Assembly (NCBI GenBank): GCA_027307045.1
Contig: DAHUXR010000010.1
Coordinates: 1 to 63,525 of the forward strand
Reading direction: 5' to 3'
From: Acidobacteriaceae bacterium
GTDB taxonomy: Bacteria > Acidobacteriota > Terriglobia > Terriglobales > Acidobacteriaceae
DNA: 63,525 nucleotides
How positions within the stretch are numbered: position 1 is the first letter of the stretch; each line of letters starts with the position of its first letter. The position numbers were made by a program, and so were the translations under genes. Shown here in pieces: positions 42,566-52,103 of the stretch. The notes under the pieces are model-generated. The model ran no database searches, had not been told where the DNA came from, and was given only the letters and a program-made list of their open reading frames with translations.

Positions 42566-43831
42566 TTATTTTTCCAGTTTGATTCGGTCCTGATTGTCGT
42601 AACGCGACATGTCGGAAAGGATTACTTTATCACCTTCCTTCAGCCCGCCCACAATCTCAATCGTATTTACTGAGCTGCGCCCCAGTTCCACTTTCACTCT
42701 GGTCGCGGTCTTCTCGTCCGGATCAAGCTTGAACATTCCTACCGTACTCTTTTCCTGCCCAAAAGCCGGCCTGCCCACATAGAGCACATTTTCCAGCTTT
42801 TCCTGCGTAATGGTTCCGTCAACGCTCAAGTCAGGACGGGCGCCTTTCGGCGGCGGACCATCCAGCTTCACATCCACCGTGACCGTGCCCGCCTGTACCG
42901 CGGGATCAATACGTGAGACCGTGCCGTCAACCACGCCGTTGTGAGTGTCAATCTCCGCCTTCTGGCCGATAATGATGTCCTTAGCCTGCGTTTCCGGAAT
43001 CTTCAGCTCAGCTTGAAGGTGTTCCGGCTGCACTACTTTTGCCAGGATCGTTCCCTGCGTCGCTCGCTGTCCAACTTGTACAGGTACTTCCTGCAAGACT
43101 CCGGGAATGCCTGCTCGGACTTTTAAGGCGTCCTTCTGGCGATGCTTCAATTGCGCCAGCGCCTTTTTCTGGTCAATGGTCGCCTGTTGCACCGCTAGCT
43201 GCGTTTCAATTGCTTTGGTGCTTTCGGCGATTCTCTCTTCTTCAATCTTCTTCCGCGTTTCCAGCTCTTTTTCCTTGCTCAAGGAATTCTTTAGCACTGC
43301 GTCAGAAACTACGCCAATCTTTTTCAGTTCCCTGTTCTGGTCGGCATCGCGCTTGGCATTCTCATAATCTGCTTCAACTGTCGCGGCGCCAGAGCGCAGG
43401 CTTGCCAGGTCGCTATCGATCTTTGCCTTGGTATTGTGATATTCAGCTTCGGCTGAGCGCAGATCCAGGTCCGCATTCAGGGCTTCCTGCTCTACTTGCG
43501 GATTGGAAAGCTCCATGATGACCGAATCTGCCTTTACCGGCGTACCCGGCAGGATCACAATCCGTTCCACGCGAACGTCTGTCTCCGCTGGGATTAGACG
43601 TACATCGTCCGGAATTGGCACCAATGATCCCAAGCCTCTGACCTGCCGCAGCATAGAGCCGCGTTTCACCGTGTCCGGCCAAATTGTTCCAGCATCAACA
43701 CTTTGCAGGGCTGGCTTGAGTCTGGAAACACCTAAAGTAGCGCCCAGAATCGCAATCACGGCCACCACAATCATGGCCCCCTGCTTCTGGCGCTTTCTCT
43801 TCTTCACCGATTCGTCGCGTACTATATCCAT
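42566..43831 (-). CDS. HlyD/MacA-family periplasmic adaptor
   Basis: A 421-residue membrane fusion protein. One N-terminal membrane span (about 18-38) is followed by the lipoyl-like half-motif, a long coiled hairpin (about 120-230, DLRSAEAEYHNTKAKIDSDL and similar) and a beta-barrel / membrane-proximal domain with VQVGQRATQGTILAKVV and GRSSVNTIEIVGGLKEGDKV. It should bridge an inner-membrane ABC permease and an outer-membrane channel. First gene of the efflux operon; 46 bases to the ATPase gene. Confidence 0.85.
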   Translation of the reverse strand: MDIVRDESVKKRKRQKQGAMIVVAVIAILGATLGVSRLKPALQSVDAGTIWPDTVKRGSMLRQVRGLGSLVPIPDDVRLIPAETDVRVERIVILPGTPVKADSVIMELSNPQVEQEALNADLDLRSAEAEYHNTKAKIDSDLASLRSGAATVEADYENAKRDADQNRELKKIGVVSDAVLKNSLSKEKELETRKKIEEERIAESTKAIETQLAVQQATIDQKKALAQLKHRQKDALKVRAGIPGVLQEVPVQVGQRATQGTILAKVVQPEHLQAELKIPETQAKDIIIGQKAEIDTHNGVVDGTVSRIDPAVQAGTVTVDVKLDGPPPKGARPDLSVDGTITQEKLENVLYVGRPAFGQEKSTVGMFKLDPDEKTATRVKVELGRSSVNTIEIVGGLKEGDKVILSDMSRYDNQDRIKLEK

Positions 43832-44041
43832 TGCACCAACAGTATATGCACAGGCAGTGCCAAAATCCGTGCCCTATGTAAGTTATTGAAACTAAAAAAA
43901 CAACTTCAGTCTTCCAGAACCCTTTTGGTGACCAGACTGTCCATTCCTGCAAACCAACTGTTCGAAAACGCACAGTTGAGGTCTTCAGTTAAAACCTCAA
44001 GCATCCTTATATTATATAGACCACGCCGTTTTCCTTTGGTT

Positions 44042-44956
44042 ATGGAAAAAAACACTTCTCGCCCCCGAATCTTTTCCACGGATCAATATAAGATTACGCT
44101 TCCTGAGGGTCATAAGTTCCCAGTTTTAAAGTACGGTATGCTCCGCCAGATAGTTGAGAAAGAAGGTCTTTTCCAACTGGAGCAGTCACCCCTGGCGGAT
44201 CCTGAAACCGTCTCCCTGGCCCATGATCCGGATTACGTCGCCCAATTTGTCACTGGCACTCTGCCGCCAGCGGCCATGCGGCGCATCGGCCTTCCCTGGT
44301 CAGAAGTCTTTGTAAACCGTGCGTTTGCATCTGTTGGCGGAACCGTAAGCGCAGCTGTTGCTGCTCTGGAACATGGTTGGGGAGCCACGCTGGGCGGAGG
44401 AACACACCATGCCTTCCGCTCTGAAGGCGCGGGATTCTGTGTGTTCAATGACATTGCTGTCGCCATCCAGTTCCTGAGAAAGCGCGACCTTATCCGTCGC
44501 GCCGCCGTCATTGATCTTGACGTCCACCAGGGTGACGGCACAGCGGAGATCTTTCAGGACGATCCTGATGTGTTTACGCTCTCCATCCACGGCGCAAGCA
44601 ATTTCCCTTTTCGCAAGAAAAAGAGCCGCCTTGATGTGCCCTTGCCCGATGGAATTGAAGACGCTGCTTATCTTCGCCATCTTGATGAAGTTCTTCCCGC
44701 CGCTTTCGGCTTCCGTCCGGATATCGTCTTCTATCAATCAGGCGTCGATCCTCTGGCTTCCGATGTGCTTGGGCGTCTCTCGCTGACCCATGAAGGGCTC
44801 ACTGCGCGCGACCGCAAAGTTTTTTCTGCCGCGCTTAGTTTCGGCGCGCCGTTTGTTTTGACTTCCGGCGGCGGTTATTCACGACCCATTGAACGCAGCG
44901 CGGAAGCACATGCCAATACCTATCGCACGGCGTGGGAGATCTTCGCACGCGTCTAA
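44042..44956 (+). CDS. histone-deacetylase-family deacetylase (AcuC/class II type)
   Basis: A 304-residue zinc deacetylase. The fold motifs are clear: LGGGTHHAF (catalytic His pair), VIDLDVHQGDGTAEIF (Zn-binding Asp and His), FYQSGVDPLASDVLG (Zn-binding Asp) and LTSGGGYS. Bacterial members deacetylate acetyl-lysine proteins, acetylpolyamines or small molecules; acuC-like enzymes act on acetyl-CoA synthetase. ATG at 44042 begins the conserved part; 43886 would add an unconserved stretch in the divergent promoter region. The amidase gene follows after 21 bases. Confidence 0.85.
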   Translation: MEKNTSRPRIFSTDQYKITLPEGHKFPVLKYGMLRQIVEKEGLFQLEQSPLADPETVSLAHDPDYVAQFVTGTLPPAAMRRIGLPWSEVFVNRAFASVGGTVSAAVAALEHGWGATLGGGTHHAFRSEGAGFCVFNDIAVAIQFLRKRDLIRRAAVIDLDVHQGDGTAEIFQDDPDVFTLSIHGASNFPFRKKKSRLDVPLPDGIEDAAYLRHLDEVLPAAFGFRPDIVFYQSGVDPLASDVLGRLSLTHEGLTARDRKVFSAALSFGAPFVLTSGGGYSRPIERSAEAHANTYRTAWEIFARV

Positions 44957-44977
44957 GTGATATTCTTGAGACCTGAC

Positions 44978-46390
44978 ATGTTGTCTTCCTCAAAACACGC
45001 TGCCGACGAACTGCCTTTGCTTGATTTGTCGGACGCCAGCAAGGCCGTCCAGAAGAAAGAAGTTTCTCCTGTTGAACTCACTCGTGCGTGTCTGGATCGC
45101 ATTGAGCGGCTAAATCCAAAGCTGAACGCTTTTATTACCATCACGGGCGACGCAGCTCTGGAAGATGCCCGCAAAGCTGAAGCTGAGATCGCCCGCGGCG
45201 AATGGAAAGGGCCCCTGCATGGCATTCCCCTGGCCGTAAAAGACCTGGTTGAAACTGCCGGCGTGAAAACCACTGCCGCCACCGCAGTGCTGAAAGACAA
45301 CGTCCCCACAGGGGACGCGGAAGTTATTCGACGCTTAAAATCCGCCGGCGCAATCCTTCTGGGCAAACTCAACCTTCATGAATTTGCTTATGGAGGCAGC
45401 GGCATCATCGGGCATTTTGGTCCGGCGCGTAATCCATGGAACACCGCGCACGTTACCGGAGGATCGTCTTCCGGCTCAGCCGCAGCCGTTGCGGCGTGCC
45501 TTTGCTTTGGAGCTATTGGCACAGATACAGCAGGCTCAATCCGCTTGCCTGCGGCCTGCTGTGGAATCACCGGACTGAAACCCACATATGGATTGGTAAG
45601 CGCCCGCGGCGTGATCCCCCTTTCCTGGTCGCTCGACCATGTTGGGCCCATGGGCCGTACCGCCGCCGATGCTGCGCTGATCCTTCAAGCCATCGCCGCT
45701 TACGACCCGCAGGACGTTGGCAGCCAGAAATTTCCTCCTGTGTATTATCCGTCTGCCATTGAAGAAAGCACTGCCGCTCTGCGCCTTGGCGTCGCCCGCG
45801 ATTACTGGCATGAAGTGGATGGGGAAATTAAGAGCGCTGTTGATTCTGCCGTGACCGCGCTAGCCAAGATCACCGCCGGCGTTCAAGAAGTCGAGCTCTC
45901 TACTGATACCGATCGCACCTTGGTCCGCTGCGAAGCCTATGCGTACCATCAGAAATATTTGCCGCAAGAGGAAAAAGACTACGATCCGGAAACGCTGCGG
46001 CGCGTCCGCAGCGGAGCCGATGTGACCGCCCCGCAGTATATCCAGGCCCGGCGTGAACTATTGCGGCAACGCCGCCAGATCTTGCAGATGCTTGAGCGGA
46101 TCGACCTGATCTTTACACCTACAACGCCATTGCTCGCGCCGACCTTCAGCGAACTTCAATCCGCCCCTGACCAGCTCCGCAATAAAGAGATGGTCATGTT
46201 ACGCAATACGCGGCCATTCAACGTCTATGGACTTCCATCGATTTCGTTGAACTGCGGTTTCTCAAAATCCGGCTTGCCGATTGGTCTGCAAATTATCGGA
46301 GCACCCGGGGCCGAAGGATCAGTGCTCGCACTGGCGCACGCTTACCAAAAACAGACTGACTGGCATAAACAGAAACCTCTGGTTGAATAG
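44978..46390 (+). CDS. amidase signature family enzyme
   Basis: A 470-residue amidase with the Ser-cisSer-Lys triad: K88 in PLAVKDLVE, the cis-Ser in TGGSSSGSAAAVAA and the nucleophile S187 in GTDTAGSIRLPAA. This is a GatA-like enzyme, but no gatB or gatC gene is near, so it is more likely a stand-alone amidase that hydrolyses small amides than the glutamyl-tRNA amidotransferase. ATG at 44978; GTG at 44957 would overlap the upstream stop region. Confidence 0.8.
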   Translation: MLSSSKHAADELPLLDLSDASKAVQKKEVSPVELTRACLDRIERLNPKLNAFITITGDAALEDARKAEAEIARGEWKGPLHGIPLAVKDLVETAGVKTTAATAVLKDNVPTGDAEVIRRLKSAGAILLGKLNLHEFAYGGSGIIGHFGPARNPWNTAHVTGGSSSGSAAAVAACLCFGAIGTDTAGSIRLPAACCGITGLKPTYGLVSARGVIPLSWSLDHVGPMGRTAADAALILQAIAAYDPQDVGSQKFPPVYYPSAIEESTAALRLGVARDYWHEVDGEIKSAVDSAVTALAKITAGVQEVELSTDTDRTLVRCEAYAYHQKYLPQEEKDYDPETLRRVRSGADVTAPQYIQARRELLRQRRQILQMLERIDLIFTPTTPLLAPTFSELQSAPDQLRNKEMVMLRNTRPFNVYGLPSISLNCGFSKSGLPIGLQIIGAPGAEGSVLALAHAYQKQTDWHKQKPLVE

Positions 46391-46433
46391 CATTTAAGCC
46401 TGCAATCCTCACTCTACATTCACCTTCTCGCGT

Positions 46434-46462
46434 TTGACCGCGTGTAAACGCGCTGCTATATT
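46434..46462 (+). promoter_or_regulatory. sigma-70-type promoter of tRNA-fMet
   Basis: TTGACC (46434-46439), a 17-base spacer, then TATATT (46457-46462). Typical initiation 6-7 bases after the -10 would fall at the first or second base of the mature tRNA (46468-46469). Confidence 0.6.
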
Positions 46463-46467
46463 GGATT

Positions 46468-46544
<77 letters not shown>

Positions 46545-46605
46545 ATCCTAAGTTTTTGATTCTGCAAGTCTTCCCTTCCCGACAACGAAAAAGTGTAAGA
46601 AAAAT

Positions 46606-47049
46606 GTAGGCCCTTTTCATCGAGTTCTACATGCTGGTGCTGACGGGACGCATACAGGGATTCATGCCGCTATCGAAACGCAGAAACCAATTCTCGGCTC
46701 ATGGGGCGCTATCGGCGGAGGCTGGGCACTGCCGGCAAGTCTCTACTGGGTCAGCAAGTGTTGGCGCAACGTCTCAAAAGACGTTCCCATCATCGGCACC
46801 AATGGCGCGAGCTCGGCGGAAGATGTTGTACGCTTCCTGTTAAGTGGAGCGCGAGCCGTGGAACTGGCGAGCGCCGCTATCATCAACGGCCTGCAAATTT
46901 TTCCGGAGATCATTACCGGCATCCGTAGCTATTGTGAACGCAAGCACATTTTGCAGCTTCAGTATCTCGTCGGCAAAGCTGCTGATGGCAGTTTGGCATA
47001 CAGCGAAATACCCGCTAAAGCGAATCAGCGTTCCCCGTGGGATGTCTGA
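46606..47049 (+). pseudogene. 5'-truncated dihydroorotate-dehydrogenase-like remnant
   Basis: One reading frame runs open from about 46582 to the TGA at 47047 with no start codon until GTG 46858. It reads DVPIIGTNGASSAEDVVRFL, then SGARAVELASAAIING, FPEIITGI: the last TIM-barrel strands of a DHOD/PreA-type flavoprotein (GI-G-I-S--ED--EFLLAGA pattern). The first two-thirds of the gene, including the FMN and catalytic parts, are missing. It lies 60 bases after the tRNA. Confidence 0.65.
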
Positions 47050-47136
47050 AACAGCTGTCCGCAGTCTCGAGATACTCTTGTTTTTCAGGTGAGGTATTTG
47101 GCCAGTCGGTAAAGCGATTATGTCAGAAGCGCAAGA

Positions 47137-47994
47137 TTAAAGATCTGCATAAGAGATCAGCTCTATCTGTCGATGCGCGAGTGCTTTCTTTGTCTCCTCT
47201 GATGTCAACGCTGAAAGTTCAACTTCTCTCGATTGCGTCAACCGTGTTCCCGCTGCCTGCAAATCAGCGTCTGAATATCCAGGATGGCAGACCAGTTCCC
47301 AAGTGCCGTCAGGCAGTGCTTCAAGAATTCGCAAGAGCTTTTTCTGATCCAGCATGCCGGTAACCGCGATGCCAACCGTACCGTCGGGTGAAACCATTCC
47401 TTCTTCTTTTACTGCGCTGTGGAAGTCGGCGGCAAACATCTGGAACGCCATAACTCCGGCCGAACGCAGCCAAAGTCCCGGAGTATTCAACACCATCACG
47501 GCGGGCCAGCAGCGTAGCGGCTCAAACGGATTTCTTATCGCGCGAATGCCGCAGGCTTTTGCGGCGCGCAGCAGGGGTCGCAAGATATGCGGAAACACAT
47601 GCGTGTGCTTGTGGCTGTCGAGGTGCGTCAGCGTAATTCCGCGCGACTGGACCTTGCGGATTTGCGCTTCCACTTCCCGCTGAACTTCCTCAGCGGAAAT
47701 CTGCTTGCGCAGTGCGGCGATAGAAAATTGCTTCAAGCTGGTACGAAAGCGCGGCGAGCCATTTGTCAGCGACTGAAGATTTGCCTTCAGTGGCACGCCA
47801 TCAATCAGGACCACGTGGCATCCAGCCTTGAGGCCAGGCTGCGTTTTTGCTAGATCGATCGCAGCGTCAGTTGCTTTTGCGTTGGCCATGAGCGTGGCTG
47901 AAGTCACAATACCCAAGCGATTGCCTTCAATGATGGCGCGGTTTACGCCCGACGTAAGGCCAAAATCATCCGCATTAACAATGAGGCGACGCAC
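47137..47994 (-). CDS. YdjC/ChbG/HpnK-family carbohydrate deacetylase
   Basis: A 285-residue metal-dependent deacetylase. NADDFGLTSGVN at the N-terminus holds the catalytic Asp and first metal ligands; LTHLDSHKHTHVFP gives the His ligands; ELVCHPGYSDADL is the third motif. The family removes acetyl groups from N-acetyl sugars in chitin-oligosaccharide use (ChbG) or from hopanoid side chains (HpnK). No hpn or chb gene is in the window, so the substrate is open. Confidence 0.8.
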   Translation of the reverse strand: MRRLIVNADDFGLTSGVNRAIIEGNRLGIVTSATLMANAKATDAAIDLAKTQPGLKAGCHVVLIDGVPLKANLQSLTNGSPRFRTSLKQFSIAALRKQISAEEVQREVEAQIRKVQSRGITLTHLDSHKHTHVFPHILRPLLRAAKACGIRAIRNPFEPLRCWPAVMVLNTPGLWLRSAGVMAFQMFAADFHSAVKEEGMVSPDGTVGIAVTGMLDQKKLLRILEALPDGTWELVCHPGYSDADLQAAGTRLTQSREVELSALTSEETKKALAHRQIELISYADL

Positions 47995-48017
47995 TGGGTG
48001 AGTCTAACAAAAACGTG

Positions 48018-48175
48018 AACTACAAAGGACACGAAGAAACACCAAGAAGATAAAGTACGATGAAATGATTTTGCGAGGGTAAAGAGAACGTTGGAAAAAC
48101 ACAACAGCGAGCGTATAGAAAACTTCACAGGACAACGAAGAATTAGCTTTGTGTTCCTTCGTGGCCTTTGTGGTT
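48018..48175. repeat. 19-bp inverted repeat pair flanking 121 bases
   Basis: AACTACAAAGGACACGAAG (48018-48036) and, inverted, CTTCGTGGCCTTTGTGGTT (48157-48175) match at 17 of 19 positions. The stretch between them is AT-rich and gene-free. It may be a degenerate mobile-element remnant or a large stem. Confidence 0.5.
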
Positions 48176-48181
48176 AGATTC

Positions 48182-48559
48182 TTAAGCTGTTTTTACTTCC
48201 TGCGGACGCGGCTCTCTTTCGCCCAAGAACATCTTGATTTTTTCCAGAAGCGCGGGAAAGAGGTCTTCCTTTTGCAGGCATGCGGCAACGTCTTTGCCGC
48301 CATCAATTGGGCCATAGCCTGTAACGATGATCACTGGAACGTCAGGATTTTTTTCGTGAACTTTTTTGGCCAGTTCAACGCCGTTCATTCCGTCCATGCG
48401 GAAATCGGTCACCAGAATGTCGAAATCTTCTTCGTCGAACTTGCGCAGGGCCTCTGCCCCGTTGTAAGCGCTCACCGCGCGATAGCCCTGCATTTCCAGA
48501 ATTTCGCAGCTCAAACGGGCCAGCACTTCATGATCGTCAACGAAAAGGATCGCGCGCAT
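48182..48559 (-). CDS. stand-alone response-regulator receiver protein
   Basis: A 125-residue receiver domain only. Acidic pocket D8-D9, phospho-acceptor D52 in VTDFRMDGMNG, Thr in IIVTGYGP and Lys in CLQKEDLF are all present; no output domain. It would be phosphorylated by a histidine kinase and act as a single-domain signalling protein. No kinase is adjacent. Confidence 0.85.
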   Translation of the reverse strand: MRAILFVDDHEVLARLSCEILEMQGYRAVSAYNGAEALRKFDEEDFDILVTDFRMDGMNGVELAKKVHEKNPDVPVIIVTGYGPIDGGKDVAACLQKEDLFPALLEKIKMFLGEREPRPQEVKTA

Positions 48560-48738
48560 GGATGACTCCTTGTGGCAACAGACGGATGGGGGAGCACGTA
48601 CAAAAGGACCGGAAATCCGACAGCAGCTTCGGCCTCAGTTCTTTGTTTCATAATACGCCTGAAAAGATGCCTGCTGAGCATAGTATTTTTAGCCCAATCA
48701 GGTATTCCCCAGGTTCTAACCCGCTCTAAACCAACACT

Positions 48739-51700
48739 TTATTCGCCTTCCGGCGGCAAGTAGAGTGCCGGGGTGTTGCTGTTCTTCATGGCCTCGTTGA
48801 ATGCCGGCACGTCCGCTGACATGAGTTGCTTCCATGCCGCCAGCTGCTGGTCCAGTTGGCTGCGCAACATTTTGAACACTTCATATTGCTGCTGTGACGG
48901 CGCGCTTTCACCCGCTTGCACAATAGCGCTAAAGCTATCCAACTGCTCATTCAACATATTGGGGAAAGCCAGGTTCGCTTCTGATCCCTTCATATTCACC
49001 TGGATAAGATGTTCCTCAACCGGTGCCATTTTCTTATCCAGTGCGGCGGCTTGTTCAAGTAAAGCTTTCATTTTCGGATCATTGTCAAAACGCTGCTGGA
49101 CTGACTTGATTTCAGCCCGCATGGTGCGGACCTGGTTCACTGCGCGATGCAAATCGTTGTTTGCTTCATTGACCTGCGCGGCCAGTTCAAACTGCTTGCG
49201 CAGATCGTCAGGATTGATGTTCCTGGTGCGCGGATCCATCACAATTTCCAGCGGCTGCGATACGCTCTGCTTCCCCGCAGTCAGCTTGATTGTGTATTGC
49301 CCCGGTTGTGCCAGTGGCCCTTGCGGACCAACGTCGCTGTAAAACGCTCCCGGAATTTTTACCGGTGGCTCCCAGCGCAGGTTCCAGGCATATCGATTCA
49401 TGCCGGCTGCGGCGGGAATCGTGGTAACTTCCTTCACCTGGTCCGGCCATTCCGGCGGCTGCTCGTCGCCTTTCTTCTCCTTGCTGGAAAGCGCGCGAAC
49501 CACTTTTCCCGCGGAATCAAGGATCTCAAGTTTTACTTCATCTTTTGGCGCGATCTTGAAGTAATAGTTAATGATTGCTCCCGGCGGTGGATCGTCCCCC
49601 ACCGGCCCGCGCCGTTCGATGTCAGTCGGCAAATGCAGGCGCAGTGCCGTCTCCGGTTTAAACAGCACCATCTCTGTAGTCGATGAAACCGAATCAAGCT
49701 GCCGCAGCGGCGTAATGTCGTCCAGCACCCAGAAAGCGCGTCCATGCGTTGCGGCAATCAGATCGTCGCCGTGAATCTCAAGATCGTGAACAGGCACTGC
49801 CGGCAGGTTCAGTTTTAGCGGCTGCCAGTGCCCGCCGTCATCCACGGAAAAATAAACGCCGGTTTCAGTTCCCGCATAGAGCAGGCCTTTGCATTTGGGG
49901 TCTTCCCTTACGGATCGCACGTATGAACCTTGCGGGATTCCATTGGCGGTCAGGATCCAGCTCTTGCCATTGTCCCTGGTGCGGAAAATCAGCGGACGAA
50001 AATCATCAAACTTATGCCGGTCCACCGCGACGTACACCGTGTTGGGATCATGATGTGACGGCTCAATGATGCTGATCATGCTCCATTCCGGCATGTCTTT
50101 AGGCGTAACATTGGCCCAGTGCTGGCCGCCATCAGTCGTGAGTTGGATCAGGCCGTCATCCGTCCCGGCCCAGATCGTATCTTTCTTCAGCGGTGACTCC
50201 GCCAGCGCAAAGATCGTGTCGTAATACTCAACGCTGGTAATGTCCAGCGTAATCGGCCCGCCGGATGGCTTTTGCTTGGATTTATCGTTGCGCGTCAGGT
50301 CGCCGCTGATTGCCGTCCAGCTCTGTCCGGCATTGGTGGACTTGAACACCATCTCGCTTGCTGTGTACAGAGTGTTGGGATCGTGCGGTGAAATCATCAA
50401 TGGCGATGTCCAGTTGAAGCGGTGCAGCAATTTTTCCGCGCCGTTTCCTGAAACATCCAGCGGCCAGACTGAGATATCCACCACCTGCTCGGTGCGTTTG
50501 TCAAAGCGAGAGGTAAATGCCTCGGCATTGGCAAACGTAATATTCGGATCGGGCGGATATGGCGCGATATAGCCGCTCTCTCCGCCACCCACGGGATACC
50601 AATCCTGCCGGCCAATCACGCCATCGTCGTCATAACTCTTGATTGCGATGGTTGAGTTATCCTGCTGCGCGCCGTAAATGTAGTACGGCCAGCGATTATC
50701 TGTAATCACGTGGTAGAACTGCGCTGTTGGCTGGTTATATTGCGTGGACCAAGTGCGCCCGCCATCGAGAGAAACTGTTGCCCCGCCGTCATTCCCGTTG
50801 ATCAGATGGTCCGGATTGTCCGGGTCGATCCACAACCCGTGGTGGTCGCCATGCGGCGCGGGCAGCAGACCAAAAGTGCGTCCGCCATCCGTAGAACGAA
50901 ACATGCCGGTATTCAACACATAAACCGTGTCCGCCGATTTTGGATCGGCAAAGATATGGCTGAAATACCAGGCGCGCTGCCGCAGGCGTCCGTCTTCATT
51001 CATGCGAATCCAGTTATCGCCGCCATCGTCTGACCGGTAAAGCCCGCCTTCTTTCGATTCCACCATGGCGTAAACCTTGTTTGAGTCTGCGCCGGAAACC
51101 GAGACGCCAATCCGCCCCATGATTCCCGCAGGCAAGCCGTGTCCTTCAATGTGCGTCCACGTGGTTCCACCGTCGGTGGATTTGTACAGTCCGCTGCCCG
51201 GGCCGCCGCTGTTCAGGCTCCAGGGATTGCGATACACCTCCCATAGCGATGCAAACAACGTGTTTGGATTATTAGGGTCAAACACCACGTCAATTGCCCC
51301 GGTCTTGTTGTCCTTATATAGGACCTTTTGCCACGTAGCGCCGCCATCGGTCGTGCGGAAGACGCCGCGTTCTTCGTTCGATCCATAAGCGTGACCCAGC
51401 GCGGCCACAAAAACGACATTAGGATTCCTGGGATCGATAATCAACGCGCCGATATGCTGCGTATCTTTCAGGCCAACGTTCTTCCACGTTTTGCCCGCAT
51501 CAATTGATTTGTAAACTCCGTTGCCGTAAGAAATGTTGCCGCGTATGCACGCCTCGCCGGACCCTACATAGATAACGTTGTGATCAGATTGCGCCACGGC
51601 AATCGCGCCAATCGAGGCAATCGGCTGCTTATCGAACAATGGCTGCCAGTTCGTGCCCGCGTCAGTGCTCTTCCACACGCCGCTGGAAGCTCCGCCAAAA

Positions 51701-51996
51701 TAGAAAACGTTTGGCTCGCCCGGAACCCCGGTCACGGCCAGCACGCGTCCGCCACGGAACGGGCCAACCTGCCGCCAGCGCATCGCGCCAAACACTTTTT
51801 CATCAATCTGTCCTGCGGCGGGCGGCGGAGTCTGTGCCGGGGCCACGGTCTTGGTCGACGGTTTTTTCGCCGGAGCTCCCGCCGGCTTCTTGCCTTGCTT
51901 GTCTTCAGAGGTCTGAGGGTTCTTGGGTGACTGGGCAAATGCGGTGGTAAAAAGACAGATCAATGACAAAACAAACACACGACTCCGAAGAATCAT
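48739..51996 (-). CDS. exported BNR/VPS10-like repeat protein
   Basis: A 1085-residue exported protein. Signal peptide 1-22 (FAQ), a Lys/Pro-rich linker, then two seven-bladed beta propellers built from BNR/sortilin-type repeats: WKSTDAGTNW, YKSIDAGKTW, FRTTDGGATW, YKSTDGGTTW, YRSDDGGDNW and FRSTDGGRTF are the visible Asp-box turns. A C-terminal helical part (about 985-1085) is typical of acidobacterial and Bacteroidetes homologues. Often annotated as glycosyl hydrolase, but the sialidase catalytic residues are not evident, so binding is the safer call. Confidence 0.8.
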   Translation of the reverse strand: MILRSRVFVLSLICLFTTAFAQSPKNPQTSEDKQGKKPAGAPAKKPSTKTVAPAQTPPPAAGQIDEKVFGAMRWRQVGPFRGGRVLAVTGVPGEPNVFYFGGASSGVWKSTDAGTNWQPLFDKQPIASIGAIAVAQSDHNVIYVGSGEACIRGNISYGNGVYKSIDAGKTWKNVGLKDTQHIGALIIDPRNPNVVFVAALGHAYGSNEERGVFRTTDGGATWQKVLYKDNKTGAIDVVFDPNNPNTLFASLWEVYRNPWSLNSGGPGSGLYKSTDGGTTWTHIEGHGLPAGIMGRIGVSVSGADSNKVYAMVESKEGGLYRSDDGGDNWIRMNEDGRLRQRAWYFSHIFADPKSADTVYVLNTGMFRSTDGGRTFGLLPAPHGDHHGLWIDPDNPDHLINGNDGGATVSLDGGRTWSTQYNQPTAQFYHVITDNRWPYYIYGAQQDNSTIAIKSYDDDGVIGRQDWYPVGGGESGYIAPYPPDPNITFANAEAFTSRFDKRTEQVVDISVWPLDVSGNGAEKLLHRFNWTSPLMISPHDPNTLYTASEMVFKSTNAGQSWTAISGDLTRNDKSKQKPSGGPITLDITSVEYYDTIFALAESPLKKDTIWAGTDDGLIQLTTDGGQHWANVTPKDMPEWSMISIIEPSHHDPNTVYVAVDRHKFDDFRPLIFRTRDNGKSWILTANGIPQGSYVRSVREDPKCKGLLYAGTETGVYFSVDDGGHWQPLKLNLPAVPVHDLEIHGDDLIAATHGRAFWVLDDITPLRQLDSVSSTTEMVLFKPETALRLHLPTDIERRGPVGDDPPPGAIINYYFKIAPKDEVKLEILDSAGKVVRALSSKEKKGDEQPPEWPDQVKEVTTIPAAAGMNRYAWNLRWEPPVKIPGAFYSDVGPQGPLAQPGQYTIKLTAGKQSVSQPLEIVMDPRTRNINPDDLRKQFELAAQVNEANNDLHRAVNQVRTMRAEIKSVQQRFDNDPKMKALLEQAAALDKKMAPVEEHLIQVNMKGSEANLAFPNMLNEQLDSFSAIVQAGESAPSQQQYEVFKMLRSQLDQQLAAWKQLMSADVPAFNEAMKNSNTPALYLPPEGE

Positions 51997-52103
51997 AACG
52001 GAACAAGCTCCTTATTTAGGCCGAGCGGGTAATCATACGAGTGTCAGGGAGCAAGTTGCAATTCTGCAATGGGTCAATTTCGGCTGATCGCCGTACATTC
52101 GGC

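Noticed and set aside
44978..46390. GatA subunit of aspartyl/glutamyl-tRNA amidotransferase
   Set aside because: The amidase triad is present but no gatB or gatC lies near; a free-standing amidase is safer.
48739..51996. Active glycosyl hydrolase (sialidase)
   Set aside because: Only propeller Asp-box repeats are seen; the Arg triad and Tyr/Glu nucleophile pair were not identified.
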